From contig NQYJ01000001.1 in the NCBI GenBank assembly GCA_002285055.1, positions 248,001 to 312,000 on the forward strand: DNA of 64,000 bases. Reading direction: 5' to 3'. Below are positions 21,265 to 30,828 of the stretch, piece after piece. Position numbers and translations under genes: made by a program. This DNA is from Candidatus Izimoplasma sp. ZiA1. Its GTDB lineage: Bacteria; Bacillota_I; Bacilli_A; Izemoplasmatales; Izemoplasmataceae. A model generated the notes under the pieces. It was not told where the DNA came from and did not search any database. It was given only the letters and a program-made list of their open reading frames with translations. Within the stretch, counting starts at the first letter, position 1, and the number at the start of each line of letters is the position of its first letter.

Positions 21265-22340
21265 ATATTACCCTCTTTTCTATACAATAACTCAATTAAA
21301 GCATAACTAGTTAAAGCATTTATAACTGGTAAAGCTCTTTGGACTATACAAGGATCGTGTCTACCCACTATTTTTATTAGTGCGTTTTCCATTTTATTGA
21401 TTGAAACTGTTCTTTGTTCGATATTAATTGAAGGAGTTGGCTTTATTGCTGTTTTAAATACAATAGGCATGCCATTTGTAATTCCTCCATTAACTCCACC
21501 TGAATTGTTTGATAAAGTCTTTATTGAGCCTTTTACCACTTTTATTTCATCATTAGCTTCACTGCCAAAATCTTCTGTAATATCAAAACCTTTACCAAAC
21601 TCTATACCTTTTACAGCTGGGATACTAAAGATTAAATGTGATATAACGCTTTCTACTGAATCAAAAAACGGTTCTCCAATTGATACTGGGGGATTAATAA
21701 TAATTGTTTCTATTGAACCCCCAACACTATCACCATTATCAAGTGCATTAGTTATTTCAGTTTTCATTTTATGGGATACATCATTATTAATAACAGGAAA
21801 ATCACTAGTTATAAGGTTTTTATAAGTATCATTAGTAATGTGAGTGTTTAAAAGAGAAGTTGATCTAATGTTCTTAATACTATAAATGTGAGAAAACACT
21901 TTCGTATCACTCATTTTTAGTAATTGATCACAAAGACTACCCAATATCATTAAAGGAGCAGTTAAACGTCCTGAGAAGTGTCCACTACCTCGGTAATCAT
22001 TATATCCATTATATTTCTTATAAGCTGTTAGATCCGAATGTGAAGGCCTTAAAAGATCGTTATCATAGTTGTTACTATTCGTGTTGTTATTGTCAATAAT
22101 GAATGTTAAAGGAGCACCAGTAGTGAAACCTTGGAATACACCACTAAGAATATGGTATTGATCTGTTTCAACTCTAGTTGTTGATAGTTTGTCTTTAGGT
22201 CTTCTTCTAGATAAATAACTATCAATTTGATCTTTATCTATTTTTATTCCATGGGGAAAGTTGTGGATAGTAATTCCTATTGCTTCACCATGGGATTCTC
22301 CAAATAGACTAATCTTAATTGTTTCTCCAAATGTACTCAT
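21252..22340 (-). CDS. aroC: Chorismate synthase
   Basis: The 362-residue FMN-dependent enzyme removes phosphate from EPSP to give chorismate. The N-terminus MSTFGETIKISLFGESHGEA carries the signature GESHG. RRRPKDKLSTTRVETD, DYRGSGHFSGRLTAPL (FSGR is an active-site element), and the C-terminal GRHDPCIVQRALPV are further family motifs. The length is normal. It starts nine bases after aroB and overlaps the chorismate mutase gene. Confidence 0.97.
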   Translation of the reverse strand: MSTFGETIKISLFGESHGEAIGITIHNFPHGIKIDKDQIDSYLSRRRPKDKLSTTRVETDQYHILSGVFQGFTTGAPLTFIIDNNNTNSNNYDNDLLRPSHSDLTAYKKYNGYNDYRGSGHFSGRLTAPLMILGSLCDQLLKMSDTKVFSHIYSIKNIRSTSLLNTHITNDTYKNLITSDFPVINNDVSHKMKTEITNALDNGDSVGGSIETIIINPPVSIGEPFFDSVESVISHLIFSIPAVKGIEFGKGFDITEDFGSEANDEIKVVKGSIKTLSNNSGGVNGGITNGMPIVFKTAIKPTPSINIEQRTVSINKMENALIKIVGRHDPCIVQRALPVINALTSYALIELLYRKEGNIWTK

Positions 22341-22348
22341 ATATTCAC

Positions 22349-23341
22349 CTATAAAAACTTTCTAATATCTTTTAACTCGATTGTCTTAATAAAGCCATTT
22401 CCTATCTTTTTAACTAATATTAAAGACATCTTATTATTTGATATTTTTTTATCATTTTTTATATAATTATATAGTTTATCAATATCGATTTTTATATTTA
22501 TATCTAAATTATATTTTTTTAGCAGATTAAGTACTCTATTTTCAAAATCTGTACCTTTAATCATCTTTTTTATGCCATAAGCAATAGCTTCTCCATGTAG
22601 ATACTCATAATTAGAAGCTTTTTCAAGGGCGTGTCCGATAGTATGACCAAAATTAAGTATTTGTCTATTTTTTTTATCATAAGGATCCTCTGCAACAAAA
22701 TACAATTTGCTTTTAATAGATAACTTTATAAGTTTTTCGTAGTTTAGGTTCTCATTTTCTAAACAATTAATAATTTCCTCATTATGGATTAAGCCGTATT
22801 TGATGATTTCAGCTATACCATTACTTTTTTGTCTTTCAGTGAGGGTGTTTAGTGTTGTTGGGTCTATTAATACCATAATTGGATTATAGAAAGTTCCGAA
22901 TAAGTTTTTCCCATGCTCGCTATTTATTGCAGTTTTACCACCAACAGAGCTATCTACTTGAGAAAGAAGTGTTGTTGGGATGTTAATGTAGTCGATACCT
23001 CTTTTATAGATACTTGCGGCCATAGCAGTGATATCTCCGGTTATCCCCCCACCAAGAGCAATCAATAATGAATCTCTTGAATAATTGTTCTTAGCCAAGT
23101 GATTTAAAATGGCAAATAAAGTTTTTTCACTTTTATTTATTTCACCAGATTCAAAAACGAACAAATCTGCATCAATAAGCTGTTTACCAATGTTTTTTAT
23201 ATATTTTTTTGGAAGTTTATCATCAGTAATTATTAGTATTTTTTTATTGGTATCTACATAATTTTTTAGGTTATCTAGGATATTATTATCAATGTAGATA
23301 TTATAATCTGTATTTCGATAAGAAACATTAATAATGTTCAT
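22349..23341 (-). CDS. aroB: 3-dehydroquinate synthase
   Basis: The ATG at 23341 (330 residues, MNIINVSYRNTDYNIY) follows GGAGTGAT; a TTG one codon earlier is less likely. AroB uses NAD and a divalent metal to close DAHP into 3-dehydroquinate. Visible motifs are LLIALGGGITGDITAMAAS, the substrate loop QVDSSVGGKTAINSEHGKN, and metal-binding FGHTIGHALEKAS and LHGEAIAYG. It lies four bases downstream of aroA. Confidence 0.96.
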   Translation of the reverse strand: MNIINVSYRNTDYNIYIDNNILDNLKNYVDTNKKILIITDDKLPKKYIKNIGKQLIDADLFVFESGEINKSEKTLFAILNHLAKNNYSRDSLLIALGGGITGDITAMAASIYKRGIDYINIPTTLLSQVDSSVGGKTAINSEHGKNLFGTFYNPIMVLIDPTTLNTLTERQKSNGIAEIIKYGLIHNEEIINCLENENLNYEKLIKLSIKSKLYFVAEDPYDKKNRQILNFGHTIGHALEKASNYEYLHGEAIAYGIKKMIKGTDFENRVLNLLKKYNLDINIKIDIDKLYNYIKNDKKISNNKMSLILVKKIGNGFIKTIELKDIRKFL

Positions 23342-23345
23342 CAAA

Positions 23346-24605
23346 TCACTCCATTATTTCATATTTTAAACCTATTGTTTTTAACGTTTTAAAAAAGGCG
23401 GGAAACGACTTCCTAACTGCGTTTGCGTTAGTTATAATTATAGGGTTTTTAGATCTTAAAGATGCTATTGTTGCCATCATTACAATACGGTGATCATTAA
23501 ATGAGTCTACAGTTCCGCCCTCTAAGAAATTTTTCCCATTGATATGGATTTCGTTGTTTTTCTCATAAATATTTCCCCCTAAAGTAGCAAGGGTAGTGAT
23601 TATTGATTCAACTCGGTCTGATTCCTTTGCTTTTAATCTTGTTATATTAGTAATTATAGTTTTACCTTTACTTAATACTCCTAGCAATGCAATTGGTGGT
23701 CCTAAATCAGGTATCTGAGATATATCAACAACAGTACCGTGTGTTTCTTGAGACGAAGTCATATAGCCATTTTCCAGATGCACTACACGACTTTTAAACT
23801 GTTTTAGAACATCAATTATATTTCTATCACCTTGAACAGAATCATTTGAAAGATTTAATGTTTCAATACTATTTTGAAGAAGACCAGCTACCAAAAAGAA
23901 AGCTGAGTTAGAGAAATCACCTTCGATATTGTAGTTAGTTGATATATATTGTTGGTTTCCTTTAATAAAGTAACCATTTTGGATTTCTTTAATTTCAATA
24001 TTATAAGTTTTTAATACTTCTATCGTTATTTTTACATATCCAGAGGATTCCAAGGGTGTAGTTAAAGATATTGTTGAATCATTATTGAGAAGTGGTAAAC
24101 TGAATAACAATCCAGAGATAAACTGGGAACTAACATTACCTGGGATTATATAGTTATTAGGCTTTAAAAAGCCATTTACCATTATATCTTCTGGTGAATT
24201 TCTGGTTATTTTAAAGATTTTTTCATAAACTTCAATCGGTCTATCTAATAAAGTTTTTTTTCCAGTAAAATTGACATTATTAGAGAAAACTGAAAATAAC
24301 GGGATAGCAAATCGTAAAGTCGAACCAGATTCGTTAGCGAAAACGGATTCTTTTGAGTATTTATGTCTTTTTGGAGGCATAACTTCTAAATTGTGTTTTG
24401 ATTTCTTGAATCTTACACCTAAATGTTGCATAGCTTCAATAGTAGCAAGGACGTCATCACTATAAATAATATTAGTAATAGTAGATTTTGATTTACATAA
24501 AGAAGCAGCAATTATAGCTCTATGTGAAAAAGACTTAGAAGGGGGTGCGGTTATTGTCCCTTCTAAAGTACTGGGTAAAAGCTTAATGGTGCTAAAGTTA
24601 TCCAT
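23346..24605 (-). CDS. aroA: 3-phosphoshikimate 1-carboxyvinyltransferase (EPSP synthase)
   Basis: The ATG at 24605 (419 residues, MDNFSTIKLLPSTLEGTITA) is preferred over a GTG three codons up because AAAGGTG then has proper spacing. The glyphosate-target enzyme transfers enolpyruvate to shikimate-3-phosphate. Typical motifs are PPSKSFSHRAIIAASL, NESGSTLRFAIPLF, ESDRVESI and FNDHRIVMMATIA. It reads NESGSTLRF where the class I consensus is NAGTAMRF, suggesting a class II-type active site. It overlaps the tyrA stop by eight bases. Confidence 0.96.
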   Translation of the reverse strand: MDNFSTIKLLPSTLEGTITAPPSKSFSHRAIIAASLCKSKSTITNIIYSDDVLATIEAMQHLGVRFKKSKHNLEVMPPKRHKYSKESVFANESGSTLRFAIPLFSVFSNNVNFTGKKTLLDRPIEVYEKIFKITRNSPEDIMVNGFLKPNNYIIPGNVSSQFISGLLFSLPLLNNDSTISLTTPLESSGYVKITIEVLKTYNIEIKEIQNGYFIKGNQQYISTNYNIEGDFSNSAFFLVAGLLQNSIETLNLSNDSVQGDRNIIDVLKQFKSRVVHLENGYMTSSQETHGTVVDISQIPDLGPPIALLGVLSKGKTIITNITRLKAKESDRVESIITTLATLGGNIYEKNNEIHINGKNFLEGGTVDSFNDHRIVMMATIASLRSKNPIIITNANAVRKSFPAFFKTLKTIGLKYEIME

Positions 24606-25431
24606 CAATATCACACCTTTGGTTTGATGATTTATTCATTATTGATTTTAAAGTATCTGAGTCTTTATTTCTTAAAGATAGTTTTATCATATCAAGTTCA
24701 TTAATAAAATTATCGATGTGTTTAATTAAATTATCTTTATTCTTCTCAAAAAGTTCTATCCATAAGTCTTCATTAATATTAGCAATTCTTGTTAAATCCT
24801 TATAGGAATCTCCTATAAACATTTCAGTTTTAGATTCTTGAGGATCACTATTTACTAAAGCCATCGCGATAGCGTGAGTTAGGTGAGATGTATACCCAAG
24901 GATTTTGTCGTGTTCAAGGTCACTAATATAACTTACATTACCAAATCCAATTTGATAAGCCAAAATTTCAATTAACTTCATATTTTCCTCAGTACTATAT
25001 TTATGAGGACAAATCACAAAGTTGGAATTATGGAAAATGGCTTCATTACTATTTTTAATACCACTTAATTCACTACCAGCTATTGGATGGGATAATACAA
25101 TTTCATAGTCTTCTTTTTCATATATTAAAGAGTTTGATATATATCTTTTTATACCACTAACATCAGAAATAACAGAATTCTTTTTAAATCTATTTTGGTT
25201 CTTTCTAATAAAATCAACAGTATCTTTTGGGTATAAACATACAAAAATAACATCAAGGTTAGATATTATATCTGAGCCATCAGTATAACCTTTTGTAATA
25301 AGGTTCTCTTTTAATGCATATTCAATAGTATCGGTATTCTTATCAATACCATATATTTCGTATCCATATTTAATTAAGGCTTTTGCATAGCCACCACCAA
25401 TGATTCCAAGCCCAATTATGCCAATTTTCAT
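24598..25431 (-). CDS. tyrA: Prephenate dehydrogenase
   Basis: The start at ATG 25431 (277 residues, MKIGIIGLGIIGGGYAKALI) follows AGAGGTGAT; the longer frame adds 13 residues with no ribosome-binding site. TyrA oxidises prephenate to 4-hydroxyphenylpyruvate for tyrosine. Features are the NAD motif GLGIIGGG, the FVCLYPKDT beta strand, DVSGIKRYIS (catalytic Ser region), SHPIAGSELSGI and GYTSHLTHAIAMAL. Arogenate specificity cannot be excluded. It leads the aro operon; no phenylalanine branch gene (pheA) is in the window. Confidence 0.93.
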   Translation of the reverse strand: MKIGIIGLGIIGGGYAKALIKYGYEIYGIDKNTDTIEYALKENLITKGYTDGSDIISNLDVIFVCLYPKDTVDFIRKNQNRFKKNSVISDVSGIKRYISNSLIYEKEDYEIVLSHPIAGSELSGIKNSNEAIFHNSNFVICPHKYSTEENMKLIEILAYQIGFGNVSYISDLEHDKILGYTSHLTHAIAMALVNSDPQESKTEMFIGDSYKDLTRIANINEDLWIELFEKNKDNLIKHIDNFINELDMIKLSLRNKDSDTLKSIMNKSSNQRCDIDG

Positions 25432-25488
25432 TAAAATCACCTCTAAGTTTAAGTTAATTACATTATACAATATATTTTACAAATAACA

Positions 25489-25517
25489 TTGCATTAATTT
25501 TGTAAGCGTTTTATTAT
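25489..25517 (+). promoter_or_regulatory. fhs promoter
   Basis: TTGCAT (25489-25494), a 17-base spacer and TATTAT (25512-25517). The tyrA operon starts divergently in the same 143-base gap, with a minus-strand TATAAT around 25463-25468 but no good -35. Confidence 0.6.
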
Positions 25518-25574
25518 AATTATGAATTATATTAATGTATTTTAGGTATATACGGTTTTTTATAGGAGGAAAAT

Positions 25575-27248
25575 ATGGAAAACATTGACTTAGTAATAGC
25601 ACAAAATGCAAAAATGAAAAATATTAGTGAAATTGCAGCAAAATTAGGATTAGATGATAATGATATTGAACTTTATGGTAAATATAAAGCTAAGATTGAT
25701 TTAAATGTCATGGAAAAACTAAAAAATGTTAATAATGGAAAGGTTATTCTTGTCACAGCTATTAATCCTACCCCTGCTGGTGAGGGAAAATCAACAACTA
25801 CAGTTGGATTGGGACAAGCTTTTAATAAAATTGGAAAAAACGCAATAATTGCTTTAAGGGAACCTTCATTTGGCCCGGTAATGGGAGTTAAAGGTGGAGC
25901 CGCTGGTGGCGGATATAGTCAAGTTGTGCCGATGGAAGATATAAATTTACACTTTACAGGTGATATTCACGCTATAACAACAGCTAATAATGCAGTTAGC
26001 GCAATAATTGATAATCATTTACATCAAGGTAATAAATTAAATATTGATCCAAGAAGAATAACATGGAAAAGAGCTATTGATATGAATGATAGATCTTTAA
26101 GACATATAAACATTGGGCTTGGTGGTGTTGGGAACTCAATACCAAGAGAAGATGGATTCAATATTACTGTAGCGTCTGAAATTATGGCAGTTTTATGTTT
26201 GGCTATTGATTTTCAAGATTTAAAGACTAGAATTGAACGAATTGTTATTGGGTATACATATGATAGATTACCAGTAACAATTGGTGATTTAGGAGTAAGT
26301 GGAGCGATTACCCTGATTCTTAAAGATGCAATTAAACCGAATTTAGTGCAAACACTTGAGAATACACCAGCGTTAATCCATGGTGGACCATTTGCCAACA
26401 TTGCTCATGGTTGTAATAGTATAATTGCAACAAATATGGGAAGAAAATTAGCAGACTATGTAATTACTGAAGCTGGATTTGGCGCTGATTTAGGCGCTGA
26501 AAAATTCCTTGATATAAAAACTAAGCAAGCAGGTTTTGAACCAAGCGCAGTAATCATTGTAGCAACAATAAGAGCTTTAAAAATGCATGGTGGTGTTAAA
26601 AAACTCGATTTGAAGAATGAAGACGTTGATTCTTTAATTGGAGGAATAGCAAATTTAGAAAAGCATATTGAGACTATAAAAGCATTCAAAGTGCCATATA
26701 TTGTTGCTATTAATAGTTTTGTTAGTGACAGTGATAAAGAGACAGATGCATTAATTAATTGGTTAGAGGCCAGTAATCACCCATATTCTTTAAGTGAGGT
26801 TTGGGAAAAAGGTGGAGAAGGGGCTGTTGATTTAGCTGAAAAAGTAATAAAAGCTATTGATGAAAACAACAATAGCTTTAAGCGTATATATAACGATAAT
26901 GATGAGCTTCAAGAAAAAATTAAAAAAATAGCTACTATTGTATATGGGGCAGATGATGTAAAATACACATCTAAAGCAAAGAATCAAATACGAAACTTTA
27001 AAAAATTAGGATGGGATAAATTAGATGTTTGTATGGCTAAAACGCAATCAAGTTTATCAGATAATCCAAAATTAGTTGGAAGACCAACAGGATTTAATAT
27101 CACAATAAGAGAGTTTAGACCCTCAATTGGAGCAGGGTTTATCGTTGCTTTAACAGGAGATGTGATGACAATGCCGGGACTACCAAAAGAACCTGCAGCC
27201 CTTAAAATGGACGTAGACGAAAAAGGTAAAGCTGTTGGATTATTTTAA
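25575..27248 (+). CDS. fhs: Formate--tetrahydrofolate ligase
   Basis: The 557-residue enzyme makes 10-formyl-tetrahydrofolate from formate, ATP and THF, supplying purine synthesis and initiator tRNA formylation. The P-loop [14 protein letters not shown] is at about residues 66-79, and [32 protein letters not shown] and [18 protein letters not shown] are hallmark family blocks. The C-terminus ends with [20 protein letters not shown], also typical. RBS is AGGAGG. It is monocistronic between a promoter and a terminator. Together with folD, glyA and the pur genes it forms a one-carbon to purine theme. Confidence 0.98.
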   Translation: MENIDLVIAQNAKMKNISEIAAKLGLDDNDIELYGKYKAKIDLNVMEKLKNVNNGKVILVTAINPTPAGEGKSTTTVGLGQAFNKIGKNAIIALREPSFGPVMGVKGGAAGGGYSQVVPMEDINLHFTGDIHAITTANNAVSAIIDNHLHQGNKLNIDPRRITWKRAIDMNDRSLRHINIGLGGVGNSIPREDGFNITVASEIMAVLCLAIDFQDLKTRIERIVIGYTYDRLPVTIGDLGVSGAITLILKDAIKPNLVQTLENTPALIHGGPFANIAHGCNSIIATNMGRKLADYVITEAGFGADLGAEKFLDIKTKQAGFEPSAVIIVATIRALKMHGGVKKLDLKNEDVDSLIGGIANLEKHIETIKAFKVPYIVAINSFVSDSDKETDALINWLEASNHPYSLSEVWEKGGEGAVDLAEKVIKAIDENNNSFKRIYNDNDELQEKIKKIATIVYGADDVKYTSKAKNQIRNFKKLGWDKLDVCMAKTQSSLSDNPKLVGRPTGFNITIREFRPSIGAGFIVALTGDVMTMPGLPKEPAALKMDVDEKGKAVGLF

Positions 27249-27273
27249 AAAAGAGAGGGAAACCTCTTTTTTT
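27248..27273 (+). terminator. Terminator after fhs
   Basis: AGAGG/CCTCT with a GAAA tetraloop and a T7 tail follows the stop. Confidence 0.8.
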
Positions 27274-27284
27274 GTAACTTGGTA

Positions 27285-27313
27285 TTGTGTGATACACACT
27301 ACTGTGTTATAAT
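27285..27313 (+). promoter_or_regulatory. padR promoter with embedded palindromic operator
   Basis: TTGTGT (27285-27290), 17 bases, then TG-T-TATAAT (-10 at 27308-27313). The perfect inverted repeat GTGTG-ATA-CACAC (27287-27299) overlaps the -35 and spacer, where a PadR dimer would block RNA polymerase. Autorepression is inferred. Confidence 0.65.
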
Positions 27314-27332
27314 ACGTTTAGGAGGTGTTAAA

Positions 27333-27689
27333 ATGAATGCACAATTTAAAAGAGGAATTGTTGAACTATGTGTTTTAAGCGAATTAGTTAGTGAGGACAT
27401 GTATGGATATAAAATTATCAGCAATATCTCCCAACACTTAGATGTTAATGAGAACACTATCTATCCAATTTTAAGAAGGTTGACAAAGGAAGGGTATTTT
27501 ATAACATATTTGGAGGAATCAGAAAAAGGAGCGCCTCGTAAATATTATAAAATAACAGATTCAGGGTTTAAATTTTATGTTGAATTAAGAGACTCATGGG
27601 ATGAGTTTATCGGTGGAGTATATGAAATATTGAACAAAGGAGGAAAGAAAAATGAAGAAATACTTAGAAGATTTAGAGAAAGAACTTAG
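27333..27689 (+). CDS. PadR-family transcriptional regulator
   Basis: The ATG at 27333 follows TAGGAGGTG and gives a 118-residue protein starting MNAQFKRGIVELCVLSELVS. GYKIISNISQ, ENTIYPILRRLTKEGYF and GAPRKYYKITDSG are the winged-helix signature of PadR regulators. The C-terminal part provides the dimer helix. Its gene overlaps the next one by 38 bases, a standard pairing in Firmicutes where PadR represses itself and a HAAS-domain membrane or surface gene. The ligand is unknown. A palindrome lies in its own promoter. Confidence 0.93.
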   Translation: MNAQFKRGIVELCVLSELVSEDMYGYKIISNISQHLDVNENTIYPILRRLTKEGYFITYLEESEKGAPRKYYKITDSGFKFYVELRDSWDEFIGGVYEILNKGGKKNEEILRRFRERT

Positions 27690-28656
27690 AAAAAGCAAAT
27701 TATCTGAAGAAGAAATATCAGAAATTATGGAAGATCATAAAGAAATGATCGAAATTGCAAAACAAGAAGGTATCAGTGATGATGAGTTAGAAAAGAAATT
27801 TGGTAACCCTAAAAAAGTAGTAGCAGATATTAATGGCGATTACCAGGAAACGTCTACAAATAGAGATAATAAAGGTGGTTTTGAGATGAAAAAATTTGAT
27901 TCATGTGTAAGAGATTTACAACCTGAGGACAGTTTATACAAAACATTTACTCCAAGTGATGATTATGAAATTGAAGTAAATTTGGTTTCAGATGATTTAC
28001 AGGTAGATTTTCATGATGAGGATACAATATTAGTCTATCAAAATAGAATTAAAGACTTAGAAGAGTATGAAATTGATTTTAGTAATAATAAACTTCTAAT
28101 TTCAAGAAAAAGTCATAAAATGAAGTTTGTTATTGGATTTAGCAAAAAGTCTCAAACAGGCTTTTACATCTTTCTACCAAAAAAACTAAATATTAAAGAT
28201 TTTTCTCTTAAAACAGTTTCATCAGACGGTTATTTTAATGCTATTCAATCTGATAAACTAAAAGTATCAACAACTTCAGGTGATTATAGAATGACAAATA
28301 TAGTAACTAAATCTGCAAAAGTTTCAACAGTAAGCGGTAATTTACGTCTTGATGGTTTTGAAACTACTAATTTTGATTTATCAACAGTAAGTGGAGATAT
28401 AGCTGCTGAACAATTGATTATTGGAGAAAAAATCCACGTTAATACAGTAAGTGGTGATATTAACTTAAAAGATGGTAAAGCGCATAATTTAGACATTAAA
28501 ACAGTATCAGGTGATGGGCTATTAAACGAGTTTTACCCGGATATGGTATCTTTAAAATCAGTAAGTGGTGATATCATTATGAGTAATTCTAATCGCGATC
28601 ATTATGTTGATGTAGTTTATAAAAAAACTGTAAGTGGTGACATTATTATCAAATAA
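27652..28656 (+). CDS. HAAS domain protein with C-terminal DUF4097 beta-repeats
   Basis: The 334-residue protein has an N-terminal HAAS/DUF1700-like helical domain (MKKYLEDLEKELRKSKLSEE to about residue 65, including KKFGNPKKVVADI). From about 180 on it has a beta-repeat region of DUF4097 type. Seven copies of (T/S)(V/T)SG(D/N) recur about every 20 residues, predicting a right-handed beta-solenoid. Unlike many relatives I see no transmembrane helix between the two domains. The partner PadR overlaps by 38 bases, so the pair is co-regulated. The family is associated with envelope stress responses, but the biochemical role is unknown. Confidence 0.85.
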   Translation: MKKYLEDLEKELRKSKLSEEEISEIMEDHKEMIEIAKQEGISDDELEKKFGNPKKVVADINGDYQETSTNRDNKGGFEMKKFDSCVRDLQPEDSLYKTFTPSDDYEIEVNLVSDDLQVDFHDEDTILVYQNRIKDLEEYEIDFSNNKLLISRKSHKMKFVIGFSKKSQTGFYIFLPKKLNIKDFSLKTVSSDGYFNAIQSDKLKVSTTSGDYRMTNIVTKSAKVSTVSGNLRLDGFETTNFDLSTVSGDIAAEQLIIGEKIHVNTVSGDINLKDGKAHNLDIKTVSGDGLLNEFYPDMVSLKSVSGDIIMSNSNRDHYVDVVYKKTVSGDIIIK

Positions 28657-28710
28657 GTACATAGATTATCTACTAGACATTTGATATAATTGGATAAAGG
28701 AGTGATGATT

Positions 28711-30201
28711 TTGGAAATGTTTGATAAATTTAAAGAAATTCAAAAGAAGCAAAAAGCTTATGGCTATGTAATGGGCATAGTTGGTTGGGATTCTAATACT
28801 GAAGCCCCAAGAGATGCATTTGAACATCGTGCAGAAATGATGGGAATAATCTCATCAGAAATGTTCAAATTATCAACGTCAAAAGATTATCAGGAAGCAG
28901 TTTACAGCTGTTATGATAGTATTGATGAACTTGATAACTTACAACAAAGAGAAATAAGGAAAGCTAAAAAGAACTTGGATAAGATTTTAAAAGTTCCAGA
29001 AGATGTTTTTGTTGAATATCGTAAAACATTAACTTTAGCACAAAGAACATGGGAAGAAGCTAAACATGAGAACGATTTTGATGCTTTTGCCCCAGCTCTT
29101 GATAATATAATTCAACAAAACAAAAAAATATTAGAGTTTATCGGGTATAAAGATATTCCATATAATGAATTATTAGATGATTTTGAAGAAGGTTATACAG
29201 AGAAAGATTACGATGAGTTCTTTGAAACATTAAAAAGAGACTTAGTTCCCTTTGTTAAAGAGGTTCTTACAAATGGAAGAAAGATTAGAGAAGACTTTAT
29301 TTCGGATATATATCCACGTGGTAAGCAAAAAGAATTTGTTGAGTATTTAATGAATGTGCTAAATTTTAATTATGAACGTGGTGGTCTTAAAGAAAGTGTG
29401 CATCCATTTACATGGCATACACATTCAAAAGATGTAAGATTTACAGTTAGATATCTTGAGGATTTTGTTTTTAGCTCAATCTTCGCAGGGATTCATGAAC
29501 TTGGACATGCATTATATGAGCAACAAATAGATCCAAAGTTAGATTACACTAATCTAGGTGGTGGAACTTCATCAGGTATTCATGAATCACAAAGCCGTTT
29601 TTATGAAAATATTATCGGTAGAAGTGATGAGTTTTGGAAAGTTCATTATCCAAAATTAAAAGAGTTGTTCCCAGAACAACTAAAAACCGTTACTTTAGAA
29701 GAGTTTGTACTTGGAATAAATAGAGTGGAAGCATCATTTGTTAGGGTAGAAGCTGATGAGTTAACTTATCCGTTACATATTCTTATGAGATATGAAATTG
29801 AAAAAGACTTATTCGGTAATAGACTTGAAACTAAAGATTTACCTAAAGTTTGGAATGAAAAAATGGTGGAATATCTTGGTATAGAGCCAAAAGACTTTGC
29901 TGAGGGAGTGCTTCAAGATGTACACTGGAGTGCAGGTTTATTTGGATATTTTCCAACATATGCTCTAGGTAGTGCATATGCAGCACAGTTCTATTACACA
30001 ATGAAAAAAGAATTAAACTTTGAACAATTGATTCTTGATAATAATATTCAAGCAATTAACGAATGGTTAAAAGAAAAAATTCATCAGTTTGGTTCTAGTA
30101 AAACACCTAAAGAACTGTTAAAAGAAGTCACTAATGAAGACTTTAATCCACAATATTATGTTAAATATTTAAAAGAGAAATATACTAAGTTATATCTCTA
30201 G
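28711..30201 (+). CDS. M32-family zinc carboxypeptidase
   Basis: A 496-residue protein starting at TTG 28711 gives the best spacing from AAAGGAG. An ATG two codons later (28717) or ATG 28705 are alternatives. The M32 zinc site is IHELGHALYEQQ (HExxH at about 262-266), followed by GIHESQSRFYENIIGRS, which supplies the third ligand Glu. Upstream, HPFTWHTHSKDVRFTVRY is also characteristic, as is the C-terminal VHWSAGLFGYFPTYALGSAY. These enzymes remove C-terminal residues from peptides in the cytoplasm; no signal peptide is seen. A -10 like TATAAT lies at 28685-28690. Confidence 0.95.
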   Translation: MEMFDKFKEIQKKQKAYGYVMGIVGWDSNTEAPRDAFEHRAEMMGIISSEMFKLSTSKDYQEAVYSCYDSIDELDNLQQREIRKAKKNLDKILKVPEDVFVEYRKTLTLAQRTWEEAKHENDFDAFAPALDNIIQQNKKILEFIGYKDIPYNELLDDFEEGYTEKDYDEFFETLKRDLVPFVKEVLTNGRKIREDFISDIYPRGKQKEFVEYLMNVLNFNYERGGLKESVHPFTWHTHSKDVRFTVRYLEDFVFSSIFAGIHELGHALYEQQIDPKLDYTNLGGGTSSGIHESQSRFYENIIGRSDEFWKVHYPKLKELFPEQLKTVTLEEFVLGINRVEASFVRVEADELTYPLHILMRYEIEKDLFGNRLETKDLPKVWNEKMVEYLGIEPKDFAEGVLQDVHWSAGLFGYFPTYALGSAYAAQFYYTMKKELNFEQLILDNNIQAINEWLKEKIHQFGSSKTPKELLKEVTNEDFNPQYYVKYLKEKYTKLYL

Positions 30202-30221
30202 GAAATGGCTTTAAATAGACG

Positions 30222-30255
30222 AAAAGACAATCATTTTAATGATTGTCTTTTTTTG
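30222..30255 (+). terminator. Terminator after the M32 peptidase
   Basis: AAAAGACAATCAT pairs with ATGATTGTCTTTT, followed by TTTTG. Confidence 0.85.
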
Positions 30256-30284
30256 TTTTCAATTAGGATAGCAAGTGTTATAAT
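30256..30284 (+). promoter_or_regulatory. Promoter of the flavin reductase-folD-purB unit
   Basis: TTTTCA (30256-30261), 17 bases ending TGT, and TATAAT (30279-30284) form an extended -10 promoter directly after the preceding terminator. Confidence 0.65.
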
Positions 30285-30306
30285 AGGGTAAAAGGTGGTG
30301 TTTTTT

Positions 30307-30828
30307 ATGTATCAAAAGATTCATTACAATGAGTATTCAAGTGAAATGATTAAGCAACTAGAAAAAGGTCTATTCATAACAACTAAAGTTAACCAAAAAA
30401 TTAATACAATGACAATAGCTTGGGGACATATTGGTATAATATGGGGTAAACCTGTTTTTATTGCCTATGTTAGATACACTAGAGATACCTTTAAAATGCT
30501 TGAGCAAGCCGAGGAGTTTACTATTAGCGTGCCTCTACAAAACAATCTTAAAAAAGAATTATCATTTTGTGGTACTAAATCAGGTCGAGATTATGATAAA
30601 ATCAATGAGTGTGATCTTAAAATAAAGAATGCTAGAATAATAAATACACCTATTCTGGCAGATTGTGAGTTACACTATGAATGTAAAGTTATTTATAAAC
30701 AAGCAATGGAACCAGGATTAATCCCTAATGATGTTAAACAACGTTATTATAAGGATAATAACTATCACATGATTTATTATGGTGAAATTGTTGATTCATA
30801 CATACTAAAGGAGAGAGAAAATGAGTAA
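30307..30828 (+). CDS. Flavin reductase-like FMN-binding protein
   Basis: The ATG at 30307 follows AAAGGTGGTG and gives 173 residues beginning MYQKIHYNEYSSEMIKQLEK. The text LFITTKVNQKINTMTIAWGH, PVFIAYVRYTRDTFKMLEQ and FTISVP matches the split-barrel flavin reductase / flavoredoxin family (flavin-binding N-T-M-T/S and R-x-T motifs). C-terminal GEIVDSYI is common there. It probably carries FMN and passes electrons to an unknown acceptor. It overlaps folD by eight bases, so it may support one-carbon metabolism, but no direct link is known to me. Confidence 0.82.
   Translation: MYQKIHYNEYSSEMIKQLEKGLFITTKVNQKINTMTIAWGHIGIIWGKPVFIAYVRYTRDTFKMLEQAEEFTISVPLQNNLKKELSFCGTKSGRDYDKINECDLKIKNARIINTPILADCELHYECKVIYKQAMEPGLIPNDVKQRYYKDNNYHMIYYGEIVDSYILKERENE

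Noticed and set aside
28300-28640. Tandem DNA repeat or CRISPR-like array
   Set aside because: The recurring ACAGTAAGTGGTGAT-like segments encode the TVSGD protein repeats of the DUF4097 region, with unequal spacing and no spacers.
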